This document shows, piece after piece, positions 1 through 11,935 of a stretch of 64,000 nucleotides of DNA. The position numbers were made by a program, and so were the translations under genes. Each line of letters begins with the position of its first letter. The stretch's first letter is position 1. The stretch is from Paraspadella gotoi (Eukaryota; Chaetognatha), in the NCBI GenBank assembly GCA_051294375.1, contig CM119264.1:20061189-20125188 (forward strand), in the 5' to 3' direction. Below the pieces are notes generated by a model. The model saw only the letters and a program-made list of their open reading frames with translations. It did no database searches and had not been told where the DNA came from.

Positions 1-313
1 CAAAAATTAGAAAAGCTATATTTTAAGCTGAAAATTAACTTTTTATATATCAAATATATTTTTTTAAATTTTTAACCCACTTAATGAAAACATTTTTAAA
101 AATGATTTATATTTTCTTTTATCAACTTTTGACGAGGAATTCAAATCGCAATCAAAATTAAGAAAAGCCTATTTTGAATTTTTTCGATTTATTAAGGATA
201 CTGGAAAATTAAAAAAACATAAAATTATTTTTTTTTACAAATTAATGTTCACTGGTGGTATGTTGTTCATAATGACTTTTAGAATTTTTGTATGTAGCTT
301 TCACAACGCCTTA
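1..313. mobile_element. Foldback MITE family 1, right half
   Basis: This AT-rich stretch closely matches the right arm of the complete foldback element at 56486-57246, including the end reading ACTTTCACTACGCCTTA (here with small changes). The window edge removes the left half. No coding signal is seen. It is a non-autonomous element with long inverted termini; its transposase family is unknown. Confidence 0.6.
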
Positions 314-2523
314 CTGTAGGGGTAAGTCTAACTAAAAACCGAAAAATAGTTTTTCAAATAAGAAAAATATTGGAATAGTACAGAAAGCATTATTTCTTTT
401 TATTGTTGCTCAAAAAACTAGGCTTTCCTCGCAAAACCTCTGGTTTCAAGAGATGCAAATGGATTTTTTCTCAACAAATTGATCATTCTTGATCCCAAAA
501 ATGATGCGCAAAAATGTGCCAGCAGCAATTCTGGCGATAGTCATTTTATACATCTTTCCTACTGTATATTAAGGCCTTATAATCATCCATATATGTGAAA
601 CTGATATAATATATATATTATGATCTTAAGATTTATTTTGCCTTTTTTCTGCTTACAACAATTCCTCCTTTGCTAAATATACTTGATACCTATAATTATT
701 ATAATGGGTAATATCTTTATTATAGTCTTTATTTTTAACAAATTTAAAACATAAACCTAAAGAACCATTGTTGATCCACAATATCTGATACTTTAAATAA
801 AATTTTCGGTATCCGTTTTTTCTTTGATTATAAAGAATTAAAACCGAAAAATAATCGACTTAGAATTAGTGTTTCCTTAACCGTTAATTTTTCTACAACG
901 TCAGTTAACCGTTAAAAATCGACTTTTTTAACTGTTAACGGTTAAAATCGGTTAATTTAGATACTTAGCTTATTTGAAAATATAAATGCAAAAAAGAAAA
1001 AAAATTAAAACTTAGTATTCTAATCTTATTTCAATACATAGGATGCACTAATAAAGTAATGAAAGACACTGAATTAATTATAATAAAAATATCAATGATA
1101 GCTGTTAAATTTTAAAAAAGATAGAAGCTCATAATCATTATCTTTAAAAAGCATCAAAAGTTAAAGTTTTGCGTTAAGAGATAAAATTTTCTTTCGCACT
1201 TCTCTGCTTACACTGAGTAGTGCAGAATATATTTTTTCAAAACCTCATTTTTTAAAAACTTTCATAGAGCTTTGTGCTGACTTGTTTTTACTCATCTCAG
1301 CCCACAAAAATTTAAGGATACGGTCTGTTTTAAAGATATATTTTCATTGAAAATCAGTGTGCAACTAGCAATCTTGACAGTTTCCAAAGTAAATAGTCAT
1401 TCATAGCAGGCCAATACAAAAAAATTTTAAAATAACTTGGTTTATGTGGATTTGATCTCCGGACCCACGGCCCACGTTACGAGACACGGCCAATATCGCC
1501 ACTTTATCAGTTAAAGATATTTTTGCTTTAGGTTACTTATCAACTTACTAATGTTAACATTTCATCTTTTGTTTTATTTAAACTAAACAACTACTCCGTC
1601 TAGTAGAAAACAGCTGATCAAAATGTAACTTGATTCATTGGAAATATTTCATTATCAAAATCAAATGAACCAAATAACCAAGGAATCCAATTCGTTATTA
1701 ATTAGTCATTAAGTTATTCTGTAATTAATCTGTTATTAATTAATTAATTAATTTCTCGAATTGAATTGTTTATTATATAGATATTTCTATTGCTTGTTGG
1801 CAAAAGCAGAGGAATATCTATATGCTTTGATTATTTTATTAAGGTTCCCTTTTACATGAAAACCAAGCAAGTTGGTTAAATTAACTTTTAAACAAGCTCA
1901 ACGAACATTTGGTTGATGCCACGAGCGTCAGAGTCGACGCCACTTCCGGTAAAGCTGACGCCATCCACATATATATCACGCTCGTGTATTCAGGTGTTCA
2001 AGTATATGATGAATGAAAAGTAGAGATGAAGATTTAGAAACTTTTATTTATATCAAAATGTCCACATTAAATCCAGTAAAACTCAAGTTCAGGACGGGCG
2101 ATGCTACGTTTAGTAAGTCATTTGGCCGAATGACAGAAATAAACTGAGGCAAACATAATATAAATAATAAATATTGTCTTTCTTTTTGTTGTATAGTAAA
2201 TATTTTTTTAAAAAAGTTGAACTTTTATTTCAAAAAGAAACGTACATGTTTCAACTCTTGTTACGAGTGTTCTTCAGCGTTAACAAGTTTTTTAAATGGT
2301 ATACAAAATTTGTGCAAAAGAAGGAAGAGAGAGAGAGAGAAGAGGAGAGAGAGAAAAAAAATAGAAACTTTGCCCTCTCTTTATTTTTCTCTCTCAAATC
2401 AAATGTGAATCCAATACTACTATGTATTATGAATTATAAAAAAGCGTTTTCCAAAATTTTGGTTGAATATCCTTGACTGCAGTAAGGAGGCAGTAACGTT
2501 ACTCCAAATTGACGTAAATCAGT
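314..2523. other. AT-rich non-coding stretch
   Basis: I see no exon here, although the FN3 gene should have a phase-1 exon somewhere upstream of 3222. It holds poly-A/T runs, a short inverted TTAACCGTTAA motif near 895-960, and a hammerhead-like tail at 2244-2279 followed by a (GA)n tract near 2325-2355. It is probably intron of the FN3 gene. Confidence 0.5.
2244..2279 (-). ncRNA. Hammerhead-ribozyme-like retroelement tail
   Basis: On the minus strand it reads CTGAAGA, a stem of about five pairs with a loop, then GAAACATG. This matches the CUGANGA...GAAA core of hammerhead ribozymes known from the ends of Penelope-like elements and retrozymes. The cleavage site and stem I were not traced. 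At least six relatives occur in the window. Confidence 0.4.
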
Positions 2524-3164
2524 GGCGTAAATCAAATATTTAAAAGTCAAACTTGGAATTAACAATTAAAGTACACTTCATTAGGCCTAATATAAGGTTT
2601 AAAACCATCGAATGAAAAAAATCAGTATTTTTAAAATTTTTGTGCAATACCCTCCCATGCTCATTTTTTAGTTGCGCCGTGAGTACTCCGGAGCAAGGCG
2701 AAAGTTACTTTTAGTTATTATTATCCTTGGATGTGTGGGTCAATCATGCGACAGTGTGGCTATCAAGTTCAAATTAGTTTTTACGTCATTTTTTTGAATT
2801 TTGCCGTTCGGACGATCATTGGCAGTATAGATCGTGTTTGTTGGCGTAAATCAAATATTTAAAAGTCAAACTTGGAATTAACAATTAAAGTACACTTCAT
2901 TAGGCCTAATATAAGGTTTAAAACCATCGAATGAAAAAAAATCAGTATTTTTAAAATTTTTGTGCAATACCCTACCCATGCTCATTTTTTAGTTGCGCCG
3001 TGAGTACTCACGGAGCAAGGCGAAAGTTACTTTTAGTTATTATTATCCTTGGATGTGTGGGTCAATCATGCGACAGTGTGGCTATCAAGTTCAAATTAGT
3101 TTTTACGTCATTTTTTTGAATTTCGCCGTTCGGACGATCATTGGCAGTAGAGATCGTGTTTGTT
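2524..3164. repeat. Two-copy tandem duplication of about 320 bp
   Basis: Units 2524-2842 and 2843-3164 are nearly identical and abut exactly, both starting GGCGTAAATC. Each carries a hairpin of family 2 (TTGCGCCGTGAG...CGGAGCAA), preceded by TTTTTTAG. The near identity means either a recent duplication or an assembly artefact. Confidence 0.85.
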
Positions 3165-3221
3165 CAAACTTGTTATTATTGCATATATAGCATAAATTAA
3201 CCAAATTATTTTTTATAACAG

Positions 3222-3295
3222 GATATGACGGCGGAAGCTCAGTTCAAGGATATGTGATTGAAAAAAGAGCTGCTGATGATTCCACATGGATTAAG
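3222..3295 (+). CDS. FN3 gene exon: middle of domain 1
   Basis: The acceptor is ttataacag and the donor AAG|gtaatc. The exon enters at codon position 2 (phase 1) and leaves in phase 0. It encodes YDGGSSVQGYVIEKR and ends ...STWIK, the C and C' strands of an FN3 domain whose first strands must lie in an exon upstream of the window. Confidence 0.85.
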
Positions 3296-3354
3296 GTAAT
3301 CAATGATTTCGAGAAATTAATCTTTCATCTTCTGTTTACATTTTTTTTTCGCAG

Positions 3355-3642
3355 GTGCGGTTTGTTATTTCAGATGTTACCATATGTGTGTGTGAAGGGC
3401 TGCAGGAAGGCATTGAATACTACTTCCGTGTTCGGGCCGTAAATTCCATCGGTCATGGTGATGCACTCACGTCGCCGCTCCCGGTCATCCCCAAAAATCC
3501 CCCAAAAGTTCCGCTTCCTCCAAACAATTTAGAAGCAATTAAAATTACTCCTAACAGCGCAACACTACTCTTCGAACCACCATTTAATGATGGCGGATCA
3601 ATGATTACTCATTATGTCATGGAGATGAAGGCTGTGAATAAA
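3355..3642 (+). CDS. FN3 gene exon: end of domain 1, start of domain 2
   Basis: The acceptor is tttttcgcag and the donor AATAAA|gtaaat, phase 0 at both ends. It gives the domain 1 F strand (EYYFRVRAVNSIG), the Pro-rich linker VIPKNPPKVPLPP, and the A-C strands of domain 2, ending THYVMEMKAVNK. The intron before it is only 59 bp. Confidence 0.88.
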
Positions 3643-3707
3643 GTAAATTCATATGATTTTGTTAATTATTTATTCGGAATATTAAGAGCTTTAATATACT
3701 TACATAG

Positions 3708-3891
3708 GAATGGGAAGAATGCGGTACTACTGACAATGTTGACTTGAAAATTTCAATTGGAAGATTGAAAGAAGGTCGACCTTATTTGTTTCGAGTCAAA
3801 GCAGTGAATGCGGTGGGCCAGTCATTCCATTGTGATATATCTAGGCCAGTTATTCCACGTAGGCCCTTGGAACCCCCAGCGCCTCCTAGAG
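3708..3891 (+). CDS. FN3 gene exon: end of domain 2
   Basis: The acceptor is tacttacatag and the donor AGAG|gtaagc; it enters phase 0 and leaves phase 1. It starts EWEECG and contains the tyrosine-corner strand YLFRVKAVNAVGQS and the linker VIPRRPLEPPAPPR, continuing the domain begun in the previous exon across a 65-bp intron. Confidence 0.88.
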
Positions 3892-5590
3892 GTAAGCATA
3901 TCGTAATTCGTTGTTCCCCCTCTCTTCCAAATTGTCAAAATCTTGATAATAAAGCGCTTATTCAATAATTATCAGTTATTAAACATCAATGATGTCATTA
4001 TGTGTTTTGCGACAATTTTTTACCCGATGAGTTCATTTTTTATTAAGTGATTCAAGACATGATTTAAACTGTTGTTCAGATTCATGACGTTATTATAATT
4101 TATGACCTTAAAGGCTTAAACCATTCTAATCCATGAAGTAATTTTTACTCTTGACCTAATTTCAACCTTCAATAATTCCGACTAGTGAAGCATTTTTAAA
4201 TATTTTGTATTTATTTTGTATGTAAATATGATTTAAGTAAGTAGATTTCACCCGAGTCGCGGATCCGATTCTGTTTTTCGTTCTGATTCCATCTGCGATG
4301 ATATTTTCAATTCACGACTACAGACTAGACTCGGCCAATTTTTTTAAATAACAAATATCTTTAGAATTTTTCATCAGTGAGCAATCAATCAATAAATCGA
4401 TCATTCAAAAAATTATTCAATTATGTTGAGGCGACTTATGATCGGTCTCTCTCTCTCTAAACCCTTCCTCTCTCCTTTTCCTTCGCGCCGGTTAATCCCC
4501 AATCCCTCGTCTCACTTCTTTTCTACTTCTCTTACATCGTCACAAGCCCTCATCTTTTTTCCTACCTTTATTATAATGTTATAATTTTAATGTTCATGAT
4601 CGGAATTTATGAGACTATCGATCGAAAATCAGGGTTTACGAAAGTCAGTGAGAGAGAAAAAGAGAAAAGAGAGAAAAAGAGAAAAGAGAGAAAAAGAGAA
4701 GGAAAAAAAGAAATAACGAAAGAAAAGAAAGAAAGAAAGAAAAAAAAAAGAGAAACATCATCGCAGGAGTATCTAGTAACCAAAAGCAAATCGTATCGGA
4801 GACTTGGGCTATCTCCGCGGAAATGGACTCAGAATAATAATAATAATAATCAGAATAATAATAATAATAATAAGTCAGTAGGAATTACAACATGCTCTCT
4901 CGATTTGACATGAGTTGAAAACCAGAAAATATAAGAGCTCTCTCTCTCTTCTTTATTTAATTCTTTCTTTCTTTCTTTCTTTCTTTGTTTCTTTCTTTCT
5001 TTTTCTCTCTTCCCTCTTACAAGATAATGACATAGTCCTTGCAAGCTTTCAAACAAAACTCCATCACAGTCTTGTTTATTCACTCCCAGAGTTTCTGGCT
5101 TCCCTATCAATGAAGTGGTATAATGTTTCAAAGAATGTATGAAAAGACCGGGGAAGATCAGGGAATACTTTATTGTACTCCGCCCAGCATCAAAATACAA
5201 GGACTTATATATGAATTTCAAACTGTCTATAAAAATATTGCGTGCAGACGCGATTTTGTGATTTAGAAAAAAAAAATGTTTTTGATTGAATGAATTTTTA
5301 TTTAAAATTAGGACATGTTTCGACTCTTGTTCGAGCCTTCATCAGCTCATTTGTGAAACATCATTTGTGAAACATTAAAAATTTTTGACAATAATGAAAG
5401 AGAGTAAGAGACTAAAGAGAGAGAGTCCGAATTTTAAAAACATAAAAATTCATTTGCCGAATCAAAAACAACTTTTTTCTACAAACTTGTGTTTCATTGA
5501 ATAGGAATGAACTTCATTAAGATGTTAGATCGCTAATATCTATTAATTCATTACTAGCGTTACTACGTCATTATTTTTTTAACTAATCAG
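3892..5590. other. Intron with low-complexity tracts
   Basis: There is no coding signal. It contains CT-rich sequence near 4447-4480, a purine tract (GA/GAAA) at about 4650-4755, an (AAT)n run at about 4834-4872, a (CTTT)n run at about 4960-5005, and a hammerhead-like tail at 5311-5346. Confidence 0.6.
5311..5346 (-). ncRNA. Hammerhead-ribozyme-like tail, best conserved core
   Basis: On the minus strand it reads CTGATGA, then AGGCTC, a short loop and GAGTC, then GAAACATGTCC. The catalytic core boxes CUGAUGA and GAAA are both intact and stem II can form five pairs. One extra A sits before stem II compared with the textbook motif. It fits the tails of Penelope-like elements; activity is untested. 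Confidence 0.5.
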
Positions 5591-5718
5591 GTCCCCTAAG
5601 AATAAAAAAATTTGACAAAACATTCATGAGCATTGAATGGAGTCGACCATTGTTTGACGGCGGAGAAACTGTCACTGGTTATTCTCTTGAAATTAGAGAT
5701 GCATCACGAATTGACTGG
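5591..5718 (+). CDS. FN3 gene exon: first half of domain 3
   Basis: The acceptor is aactaatcag and the donor GACTGG|gtaacc, phase 1 in and 0 out. It encodes PLRIKKFDKTFMSIEWSRP, then LFDGGETVTGYSLEIRDAS: strands A to C' with the core Trp and the DGG turn. It joins the preceding linker cleanly (...PAPPRG|PLRI). Confidence 0.88.
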
Positions 5719-5800
5719 GTAACCTTTTAATAATAATTTGTATGTTTGACAAATGATGAATTAAAAATTTTAGCTCATTTTTCTTTCATCGTTTTTTTAG

Positions 5801-5966
5801 GTTCATGTCGCTGACTTTGATGCAAATGTATTTTCTCATACGATAACCGGACTTATAGCTGGGCAGAGCTATTACGTAAATGTTCGGGCAAGAAATTCAG
5901 TTGGTCTTGGATCTCCTTTAGAAATGGATCGACCACATTTGGCGAGAAGTCCATTTAGTAAACCAG
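5801..5966 (+). CDS. FN3 gene exon: second half of domain 3
   Basis: The acceptor is gtttttttag and the donor CCAG|gtagag, phase 0 in and 1 out. It encodes VHVADFDANVFSHTITGL, then the tyrosine-corner strand SYYVNVRARNSVGLGS and the linker HLARSPFSKP. Confidence 0.88.
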
Positions 5967-6204
5967 GTAGAGTATTATTAAAACAGATGTTTTGCGGTTA
6001 AATATTTCAATCGGCCATTCTACCTCTGAGTAGTATTTCGAGAACAAAGACTAATTTTAATGGTAAATTATTTTTAAGCCACCACTAAATTTTAGATTGG
6101 TTGTTTGTTTTTTAAATTTTTATCATGATTAGATGTTGTAAATGCGTATTAAGCATTTTGTAGTGGGATTCATGTAAAAGCGCATATTTCTACTCCAACA
6201 AACA

Positions 6205-6211
<7 letters not shown>

Positions 6212-6242
<31 letters not shown>
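6212..6242. repeat. (CT)n microsatellite
   Basis: An uninterrupted CT dinucleotide run lies in the intron before domain 4. Similar (CT)n/(GA)n tracts occur at 11453-11484, 22411-22445, 23003-23037 and further downstream. Confidence 0.95.
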
Positions 6243-6246
<4 letters not shown>

Positions 6247-6324
6247 TAATATTAATTTATAATCAGGATTGTTTGATGGTGGTTTGTATCTGTTGAATTT
6301 ATCGATGTTTTTGTTTCTGATTAG

Positions 6325-6560
6325 GAAAACCGAAGGGACCTATCCGGGTTTTAGATTGTAACAAATCGACTGTTACTATTGCCTGGGACCACCCTGATGA
6401 CGATGGCGGAAGTGCAATTATGAATTATCATATAGAAAGACGTGAAGCTAATTTGGTTACCTGGGTACCAGTTATGTCTGTTCGTGGATCTATTACGAAT
6501 GCTATTGTGGATCTCTGTCCAATTGATCCAGTACCTTGCCACTTAACAGAACATAAGCAG
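6325..6560 (+). CDS. FN3 gene exon: domain 4 with Cys-containing insert
   Basis: The acceptor is ttctgattag and the donor AAGCAG|gtaaaa, phase 1 in and 0 out. It encodes KPKGPIRVLDCNKSTVTIAW, DDDGGSAIMNYHIERREA and ...NAIVDLCPIDPVPCHLTEHK. The segment between the E and F strands is longer than usual for FN3 and carries two Cys, CPIDPVPC. Confidence 0.88.
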
Positions 6561-6703
6561 GTAAAAAGGTTCCCATTAAGTTTAAAATAAACTGTCATAA
6601 TTAAGTTTAAATCAGTTTAAATTTAATTATTATTATTATTATTCTGAAAATGGATTACTTTTCATTAAGTTATCTCTATATAATTCTTGTATTTTTTTAA
6701 CAG

Positions 6704-6788
6704 TATGTTCTTGCGGTATACTCAGAAAATCTAGAAGGCAGAGGGGAGCCTTTGCTTAGTCATGCAATTACTCCACGAAGAAAGCCAG
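6704..6788 (+). CDS. FN3 gene exon: end of domain 4
   Basis: The acceptor is tttttttaacag and the donor CCAG|gtgaat, phase 0 in and 1 out. It encodes YVLAVYSENLEGRGEPLL and the linker ITPRRKP: the F and G strands that complete domain 4. Confidence 0.87.
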
Positions 6789-7917
6789 GTGAATGTCAAC
6801 CCGAGGATCACGCGCATCACATATATCATGACCATTCTCCAACACATTTTCTCTAAATCTGATTATTTTTCAATGGTTGTAAAACTCGAACCAAAGCAAT
6901 AAAAATTTCGTATTATAAAAGTTCCAAGTGTCAGCCAAAATTTTTTATATTTAAGAAATTTTGAATATTGGCTACACATGTAAAATTTTACATAGTAGAA
7001 TTCCGACAAATTACCTTTATGTTTATTAGATTTAAAAAATACATATTTCAGATTTTATGAAACTTCTAATAGTATGTGTTGTCTTTGGTTGAGTGAAAAA
7101 TGTAATTTGTTATTTGCACACGTTTTTATTAAAAATAATGACTTATTGAAACAAAGTGTTTTAAATTCTTATTACTGATTCTTTATCTTATTTAAAACGT
7201 ATTTGAGATTATTAGCTATCAATACTGAGGCGACTTTAAACACAAACAACAGTCTTTTTTTTTTGCACAGTTTGGTTAATCATAATAAGGGTAATTAGGC
7301 AAACTTTGAAAAACATTTCTAAAGATTCTCTTAAATATTTTACCCCTGCACTTTTAATTTTAAGCATATTTTTTCTCTTTTTTGCCAGATTGTTTGTGAG
7401 AGGCAACAATTTAAAACCGGCCGATGAAAAAAAATCGCTATTAAAAAACCTGTGATAGTTTTTTTTTTTTTTTTTTTGAAACAACAATTTTGCAGTACGG
7501 ACTGAGGTATTTTGTTTGTACAATTTTAAATGGCTAAGTTAGATTTACGTTTGTTACTAACAAAATATCAATAATTTGTTTCTAACAAAATATCAATAAT
7601 TACTAAGTTCTATTCGAAAAATATTAAATATATATACGTAGGTTTTTGAACGATCGAATTTTTAGATCGGCGGCTTTCAAATTGTTCAATAGATGAAGAG
7701 TTAAAAAAATCGATAAAAAATAGGGTCACTACAATGAAATGATTTTTTGATTCGATATGACTATTACGATTATCTTAATACAGAAAAAGAAAATATAGAA
7801 AACATCCTACCGTTATAAGAATTATTAAACACTAAAATAATATGAATTTAAGCTAGATTTTGAATAATTTTTAACTAATAACAATTCATTAATTTACGTT
7901 TTATCTGTGAATGGCAG
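6789..7917. other. AT-rich intron
   Basis: There is no gene signal beyond A/T runs, including a T homopolymer near 7459-7477 and a short direct repeat of ACAAAATATCAATAAT around 7560-7595. Confidence 0.6.
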
Positions 7918-8259
7918 AGCCTCCTGGGGAACCATTAAGTGTTGGCATATGGAAAAGAACAAAAGATTCTGTTACTTTAGACTGGCTCTTTCCAGTAGAT
8001 AATGGAGGTTCCCCTATTATAGAGTATGAAATTGAAATGAAGGATGCGGCTACCGATATTTGGAAATTTCATGGGAGTATTCCTGCAGCTGATCAAGGCC
8101 CCCATTGCGCGTGTCCTCATACATTAGCGTCCACTACGTATACTGTAACCCAATTAAAACAAGATCACCAGTATTTGTTTCGAGTCTTTGCAAAAAATGT
8201 GATAGGCCGCAGCAAACCTGCGGAAACATCTTCATTGGCAGCTCCTAAAAAACCCGAAG
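7918..8259 (+). CDS. FN3 gene exon: complete domain 5, with Cys/His insert
   Basis: The acceptor is gaatggcag and the donor CCCGAAG|gtcagt, phase 1 at both ends, so one exon holds a whole module. It starts PPGEPLSVGIWKRTKDSVTL, includes DWLFPVDNGGSPIIEYEIEM and the corner strand YLFRVFAKNVIGRSKP, and ends AAPKKPE. An inserted loop, AADQGPHCACPHTLAS, lies between C' and E. The donor gtcagt is weaker than the others. Confidence 0.88.
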
Positions 8260-8865
8260 GTCAGTTACGTTAACTGCACAAAATAACGCAGAATAAATAT
8301 TTGCATGAAACCTGTCATTTACCAAGTTGTGATGTGGTTAAGCATTTATCGTAACTACAAGTCGGGGCAAAAATGTAATCTGTTTTTGATATATTTTGAT
8401 TTCATTCATGCCTTGTTTTTAAATTTGCGCTAATACATTTACAAAATATTATAATTTGTAATAATATGGTTAGTTAAAGAATATACTTATTAATACAAAG
8501 CTCCTCGTCAACTTCGTAGCTCTTTTTTTGCATTTGATTCTGAGATTTTCCTCGTATGATATGGCGAGTTATTTTTGATTGTGTTGGGGGATCACCAATT
8601 TGTAACTTTGCCATTGATGTATTTTTATAACATTTTTTGGTAATATAATTCATTTGTTAATTTTTTATGGCTTATTTAATAGATAATAGCTAGTCAATTG
8701 AACTGCATGCAAGGCGTGGTCTATTTATTTGCTTTTCTCGCTTTACTAGAAACATATTGCATGAACATTGAACAAGAAAGTGCACGAAATGTTTAAAACC
8801 AATTAGGTTTTAAAAAAAACCGAACTTTCGTAATGTTTGTGGAATTCCAAAATATTTTCAGTTGC

Positions 8866-8935
8866 GCAGAGAATACAAAAAAGTAATTCTATAAGTCACT
8901 TTTCGGTTGGTCTGTCTGTCAGTCGAACCGACCTA
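8866..8935 (+). mobile_element. Fragment of hairpin repeat family 2
   Basis: It begins TTCAGTTGCGCAGAGAA and continues ATAAGTCACTTTTCGGTTGG, then (GTCT)n-like sequence. The same order (TTGCG hairpin, then AGTCACTTGTCGG, then GTCY repeats) is seen at 35012-35095. The hairpin is decayed in this copy. Confidence 0.5.
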
Positions 8936-9034
8936 ATTATGTTTCAGTTTCAAATATTAATAACTCAGGAAATACTACATGTACTATGAGATGAATATTT
9001 AGTCGGGCATTGCGACAAGTTCACACGTGTGGCA

Positions 9035-9455
9035 AATAAACGAGGTGAGGTTCAGATCGAAAATGATTTATTCTCCAACAAATAATACTAAGTCTAAAAA
9101 AGTCTAAAACCATAAACAATAAACTTCACAGAGAGACCGGCTGAGGACAGCCGGTAGAGAGTGGTGGTAACCGGTGATCGGCCAGTGGTTGAGAGGGAGA
9201 GAGATGAACAGATGAGGTCGCGTGTTGCTGCTGCCACACCCCGCCTATAAGCCCTCAATCGTGACCCGGTAGCTCATTGAGGAATACAATCAGTTCATGT
9301 GACCGAGATACATTCACAATGGTACTTACGTTGCGGGAATCGTGAGGACGCCCGTAAACCGCCTTGGGCATAGAAAACCCTCAACTTTGGCTCAAGTTTG
9401 GTTTTATGCTTAGGTCCCGTTCGATGGCTGCTAGAGCGGGTAAAAGAGTTGTGGA
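9035..9455 (+). mobile_element. SINE-like repeat R2, copy 1
   Basis: It shares long blocks with 44995-45255, including CCGCCTATAA, GTGACCCGGTAGCTCATTGA, GTAAACCGCC and GAAAACCCTCAA. The motif TAGCTCATTGAG resembles a tRNA A box, and the other copy has a good B box (GGGATCGATCCAC), so a tRNA-derived SINE is likely. It is GC-richer than its surroundings. Confidence 0.5.
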
Positions 9456-9764
9456 ATGCGGATAGCCCTTTAGCCCTTTATCAACAATGGTAATTAATTA
9501 ATGAAGCGATTTTTATGCATAATTTTTCATACTTAATAGCTTATACTTTTTACTACTTGTCCTATAGTGACTTTCGATTTCCTTGTGTTTAAAATTGTAT
9601 AACAAACAATTTTTTTTGTTTTCAAACAATGAGTTATTATTAAATACCAGGATGGAAAAAAAATTGTCGCGGTTTGAATTTTTTCCATAGCACGTTTTTG
9701 AGAAAATTTAATTTAAAAAAATTCATAAATTAAAAAAAAAAATTTAAACAAAATTTATGTATTT

Positions 9765-9890
9765 AAGACAAGTAAGTAAAATTAGATATTCATCCTGATG
9801 TATTTTTCAAGACCTTTCAGATAAACCTATTTTCATCATTGTAAGATGATTCATTCACGAGATAATAGACTTACAAGTAATATTTTCATA
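9765..9890 (+). repeat. Direct repeat flanking a hairpin element, left copy
   Basis: It reads GACAAGTAAGTAAAATTAGA, then ...TTTCATCATTGTAAGATGAT and so on, and recurs with about 85% similarity by eye at 11213-11349, on the other side of the element at 9891-11033. Far too long for a target-site duplication, it suggests a larger duplicated unit. Confidence 0.6.
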
Positions 9891-11033
9891 TTTTTAGTCG
9901 GATCTGCTTTCAGCAGATCCCGACTCTATAATTCACTTTGTCGGTCCGTCGGTCCACCCCCTCAATCTTGTCGGGCATTCACTTATATCATGTCAGAACA
10001 TCGTGTCGGTAACGTGACCTGTGACCCTCAATGGATGACGGATAGAGAGCTGAACTATGCATAGTCTGTCTAATTAGTTTTTGAAGTTACATGAAATAAT
10101 TGTAGATTGCCAAAGTTGTATTAGTTAATAAAACAGTTGACAAAATATTGCATCTTACTCCCTTGAGATCTAAAAATGGAATGTACTAAAATCTCGGCCT
10201 CCCTCTCGTCTCTCTTCCTTTGTTTATTCTACTTAGACAAAATGTTTACAAAATAAAATAAGCGCCGAGTTCCTGGGAATCTATGAAATATTAAACTTTG
10301 GAACTGAAAAAATTTAGAGAGATAAAATTTGAACGAAAGTTAATTACAAAATTGGAGGCTAATTAAAATATAACTAACAATCGAATTATGATAAATTATG
10401 CAAAAAAAACGATGTCCGTCCCACCTTAGCAAAAAACACCAATTACTCGTGATTGGATGGATGGATTTGAATGAAATTTTGTGTGTGGGTAGGGAAGTGT
10501 GTGATTGAGCTGGATATGAAGTTTCGATGGAATCGTCCGAGTGGAAATGAGTTTAAATGGAAAAAACAAAAAAATATATTTCACTATTTGAACATTTATT
10601 CATGAGTGGATGGGGTGATTGACTTGAAATTTTGTATTTGGGTAGAAAAGTGTGTGATTAAACTGGAAATCAAGTTTCGATGGAATCGTTTGAGTGGAAA
10701 TGAGTTTAAATGGAAAAAACAAAGAACCTGTTTCACTAATTGATTATGCTTCTTTTTCTTTTTTTTTTTAAATGTAAATGCAAGATGTATTAATTACTCA
10801 AATAATTAATTAGTTAATTAATCAATTAGTAAATTAATCAATCAAAACAAACATTTTGGATCAAATTAATTGCATAATTGCATAATTAATTAAATAATTA
10901 ACTTGAATAAATTAATTATTAATTAATTAAATAATTAATTATTAATTAATTTATTAAAAAATTGGATTAATTAATTAATTAATTACCGATAATGATCGTG
11001 GGCAGATCCGACATTGTTTGCTCAAACATGTTT
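9891..11033 (+). mobile_element. Hairpin-ended Helitron/HINE-like repeat, copy A
   Basis: It starts TTTTTAGTCGGATCTGC, with the hairpin closing at AGCAGATCCCGAC, and is followed by GTCGG/GTCC repeats. A body of repeated segments (ATTGGATGGATGGATTTGAA; GAGTGGAAATGAGTTTAAAT) leads to an end reading GCAGATCCGACATTGTTTGC. The two ends carry the inverted pair GTCGGATCTGC / GCAGATCCGAC. Subterminal inverted repeats, a terminal hairpin next to CTAAAAA (minus strand) and a (GTCY)n core resemble the HINE/DINE-1 class. There is no coding capacity. Confidence 0.65.
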
Positions 11034-11212
11034 TATTATATATTTCTTTTCTAATCATTTATTTTTATTAGCATTAAGTCATCTCTACTCCTGCTTGTAA
11101 AAAATACAATGAAATGGTTTAAAGCATTTTTGTAATTAAAATAAATAAGGAAAAATGAAAAAAAAAAAATATTTAAACACTTTTACTAATATTAGTTATT
11201 CCATCTATATTT

Positions 11213-11349
11213 AGACCAAGTAAGTAAAATTAGGTATTTATCATGATCGTAATTTATATTTCAAGAGCTTTCAGAGGAACCCATTTTCATCACTGAAAGA
11301 TGATTCATTCATGACTCATGAGATAATAAACTTAAAAGTTATATTATTT
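11213..11349 (+). repeat. Direct repeat flanking a hairpin element, right copy
   Basis: Matches 9765-9890 (see that entry). It ends ATTATTTTTTTAG, just where the left copy runs into its hairpin element, so this copy may mark an unoccupied or truncated version of the same site. Confidence 0.55.
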
Positions 11350-11524
11350 TTTTAGTTTCAACCAATCTTATCTTCGTCCCTGTCCTTACCTTCACCTGTC
11401 CTCACATCTGACCACTGTCCTTTCTAAATTCTTTGTTGGAATCTCCCTCCTCTCTTTCTCTCTCTCTCTCTCTCACTCTCAAAGCTAATTTTAAAGAGAG
11501 AAAATTGTTGATTATTAAAAATCG

Positions 11525-11561
11525 CTGAAGAAGACTCTTAATAAAGAGTTGAAACTTGTCC
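11525..11561 (+). ncRNA. Hammerhead-like tail with retroelement-like 3' part
   Basis: It reads CTGAAGA, AGACTCTT...AAGAGTT, then GAAACTTGTCCG. Downstream, 11820-11935 shares blocks (GTGAAACCGAAAGA, CAGACCGAAAACATCA, GGCGGCCTGTG-like) with 49325-49418 and 51185-51262, so a retroelement 3' region is likely here. Confidence 0.4.
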
Positions 11562-11819
11562 GACTTATATCCAATAATAAATCGTTGTTGACCTTAAAAA
11601 CTGTTTTTCCTAATTTATTATTTTTTTATATTAAATTAAATTCTTTTTCTATCTCTTTCATTTTCTTTTCCCCTAGCCTTTTTTTCTTTCTCTCCCACAC
11701 TCTTTTTTTTCCAACACAGAGTTGAGACAGAATAGTGGTCAGTTGGTGAGGACAGGCTTAAGAGAGAACAGAATGAGATTTTAGTTTTGAATAAGAAATG
11801 AAATAGTCAAGGAAAGAGA

Positions 11820-11935
11820 GAGAGAGAGACTGCCCGCCGTTCTCTGCGTGAGCAATTGGTGAAACCGAAAGATAAAATCCCCAGACCGAAAACATCATGA
11901 GTCTACTGGACGGCCTGTGTGGGGCCGGGCAACCA
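11820..11935 (+). mobile_element. Dispersed retroelement-like fragment
   Basis: Sequence around GAAACCGAAAGATAAAATCC and CCGAAAACATCATGAGTCTA recurs at 49325-49418 and 51185-51262 followed by the same GGGCAACCAA end. No reverse transcriptase coding is visible, so its class is uncertain. Confidence 0.4.
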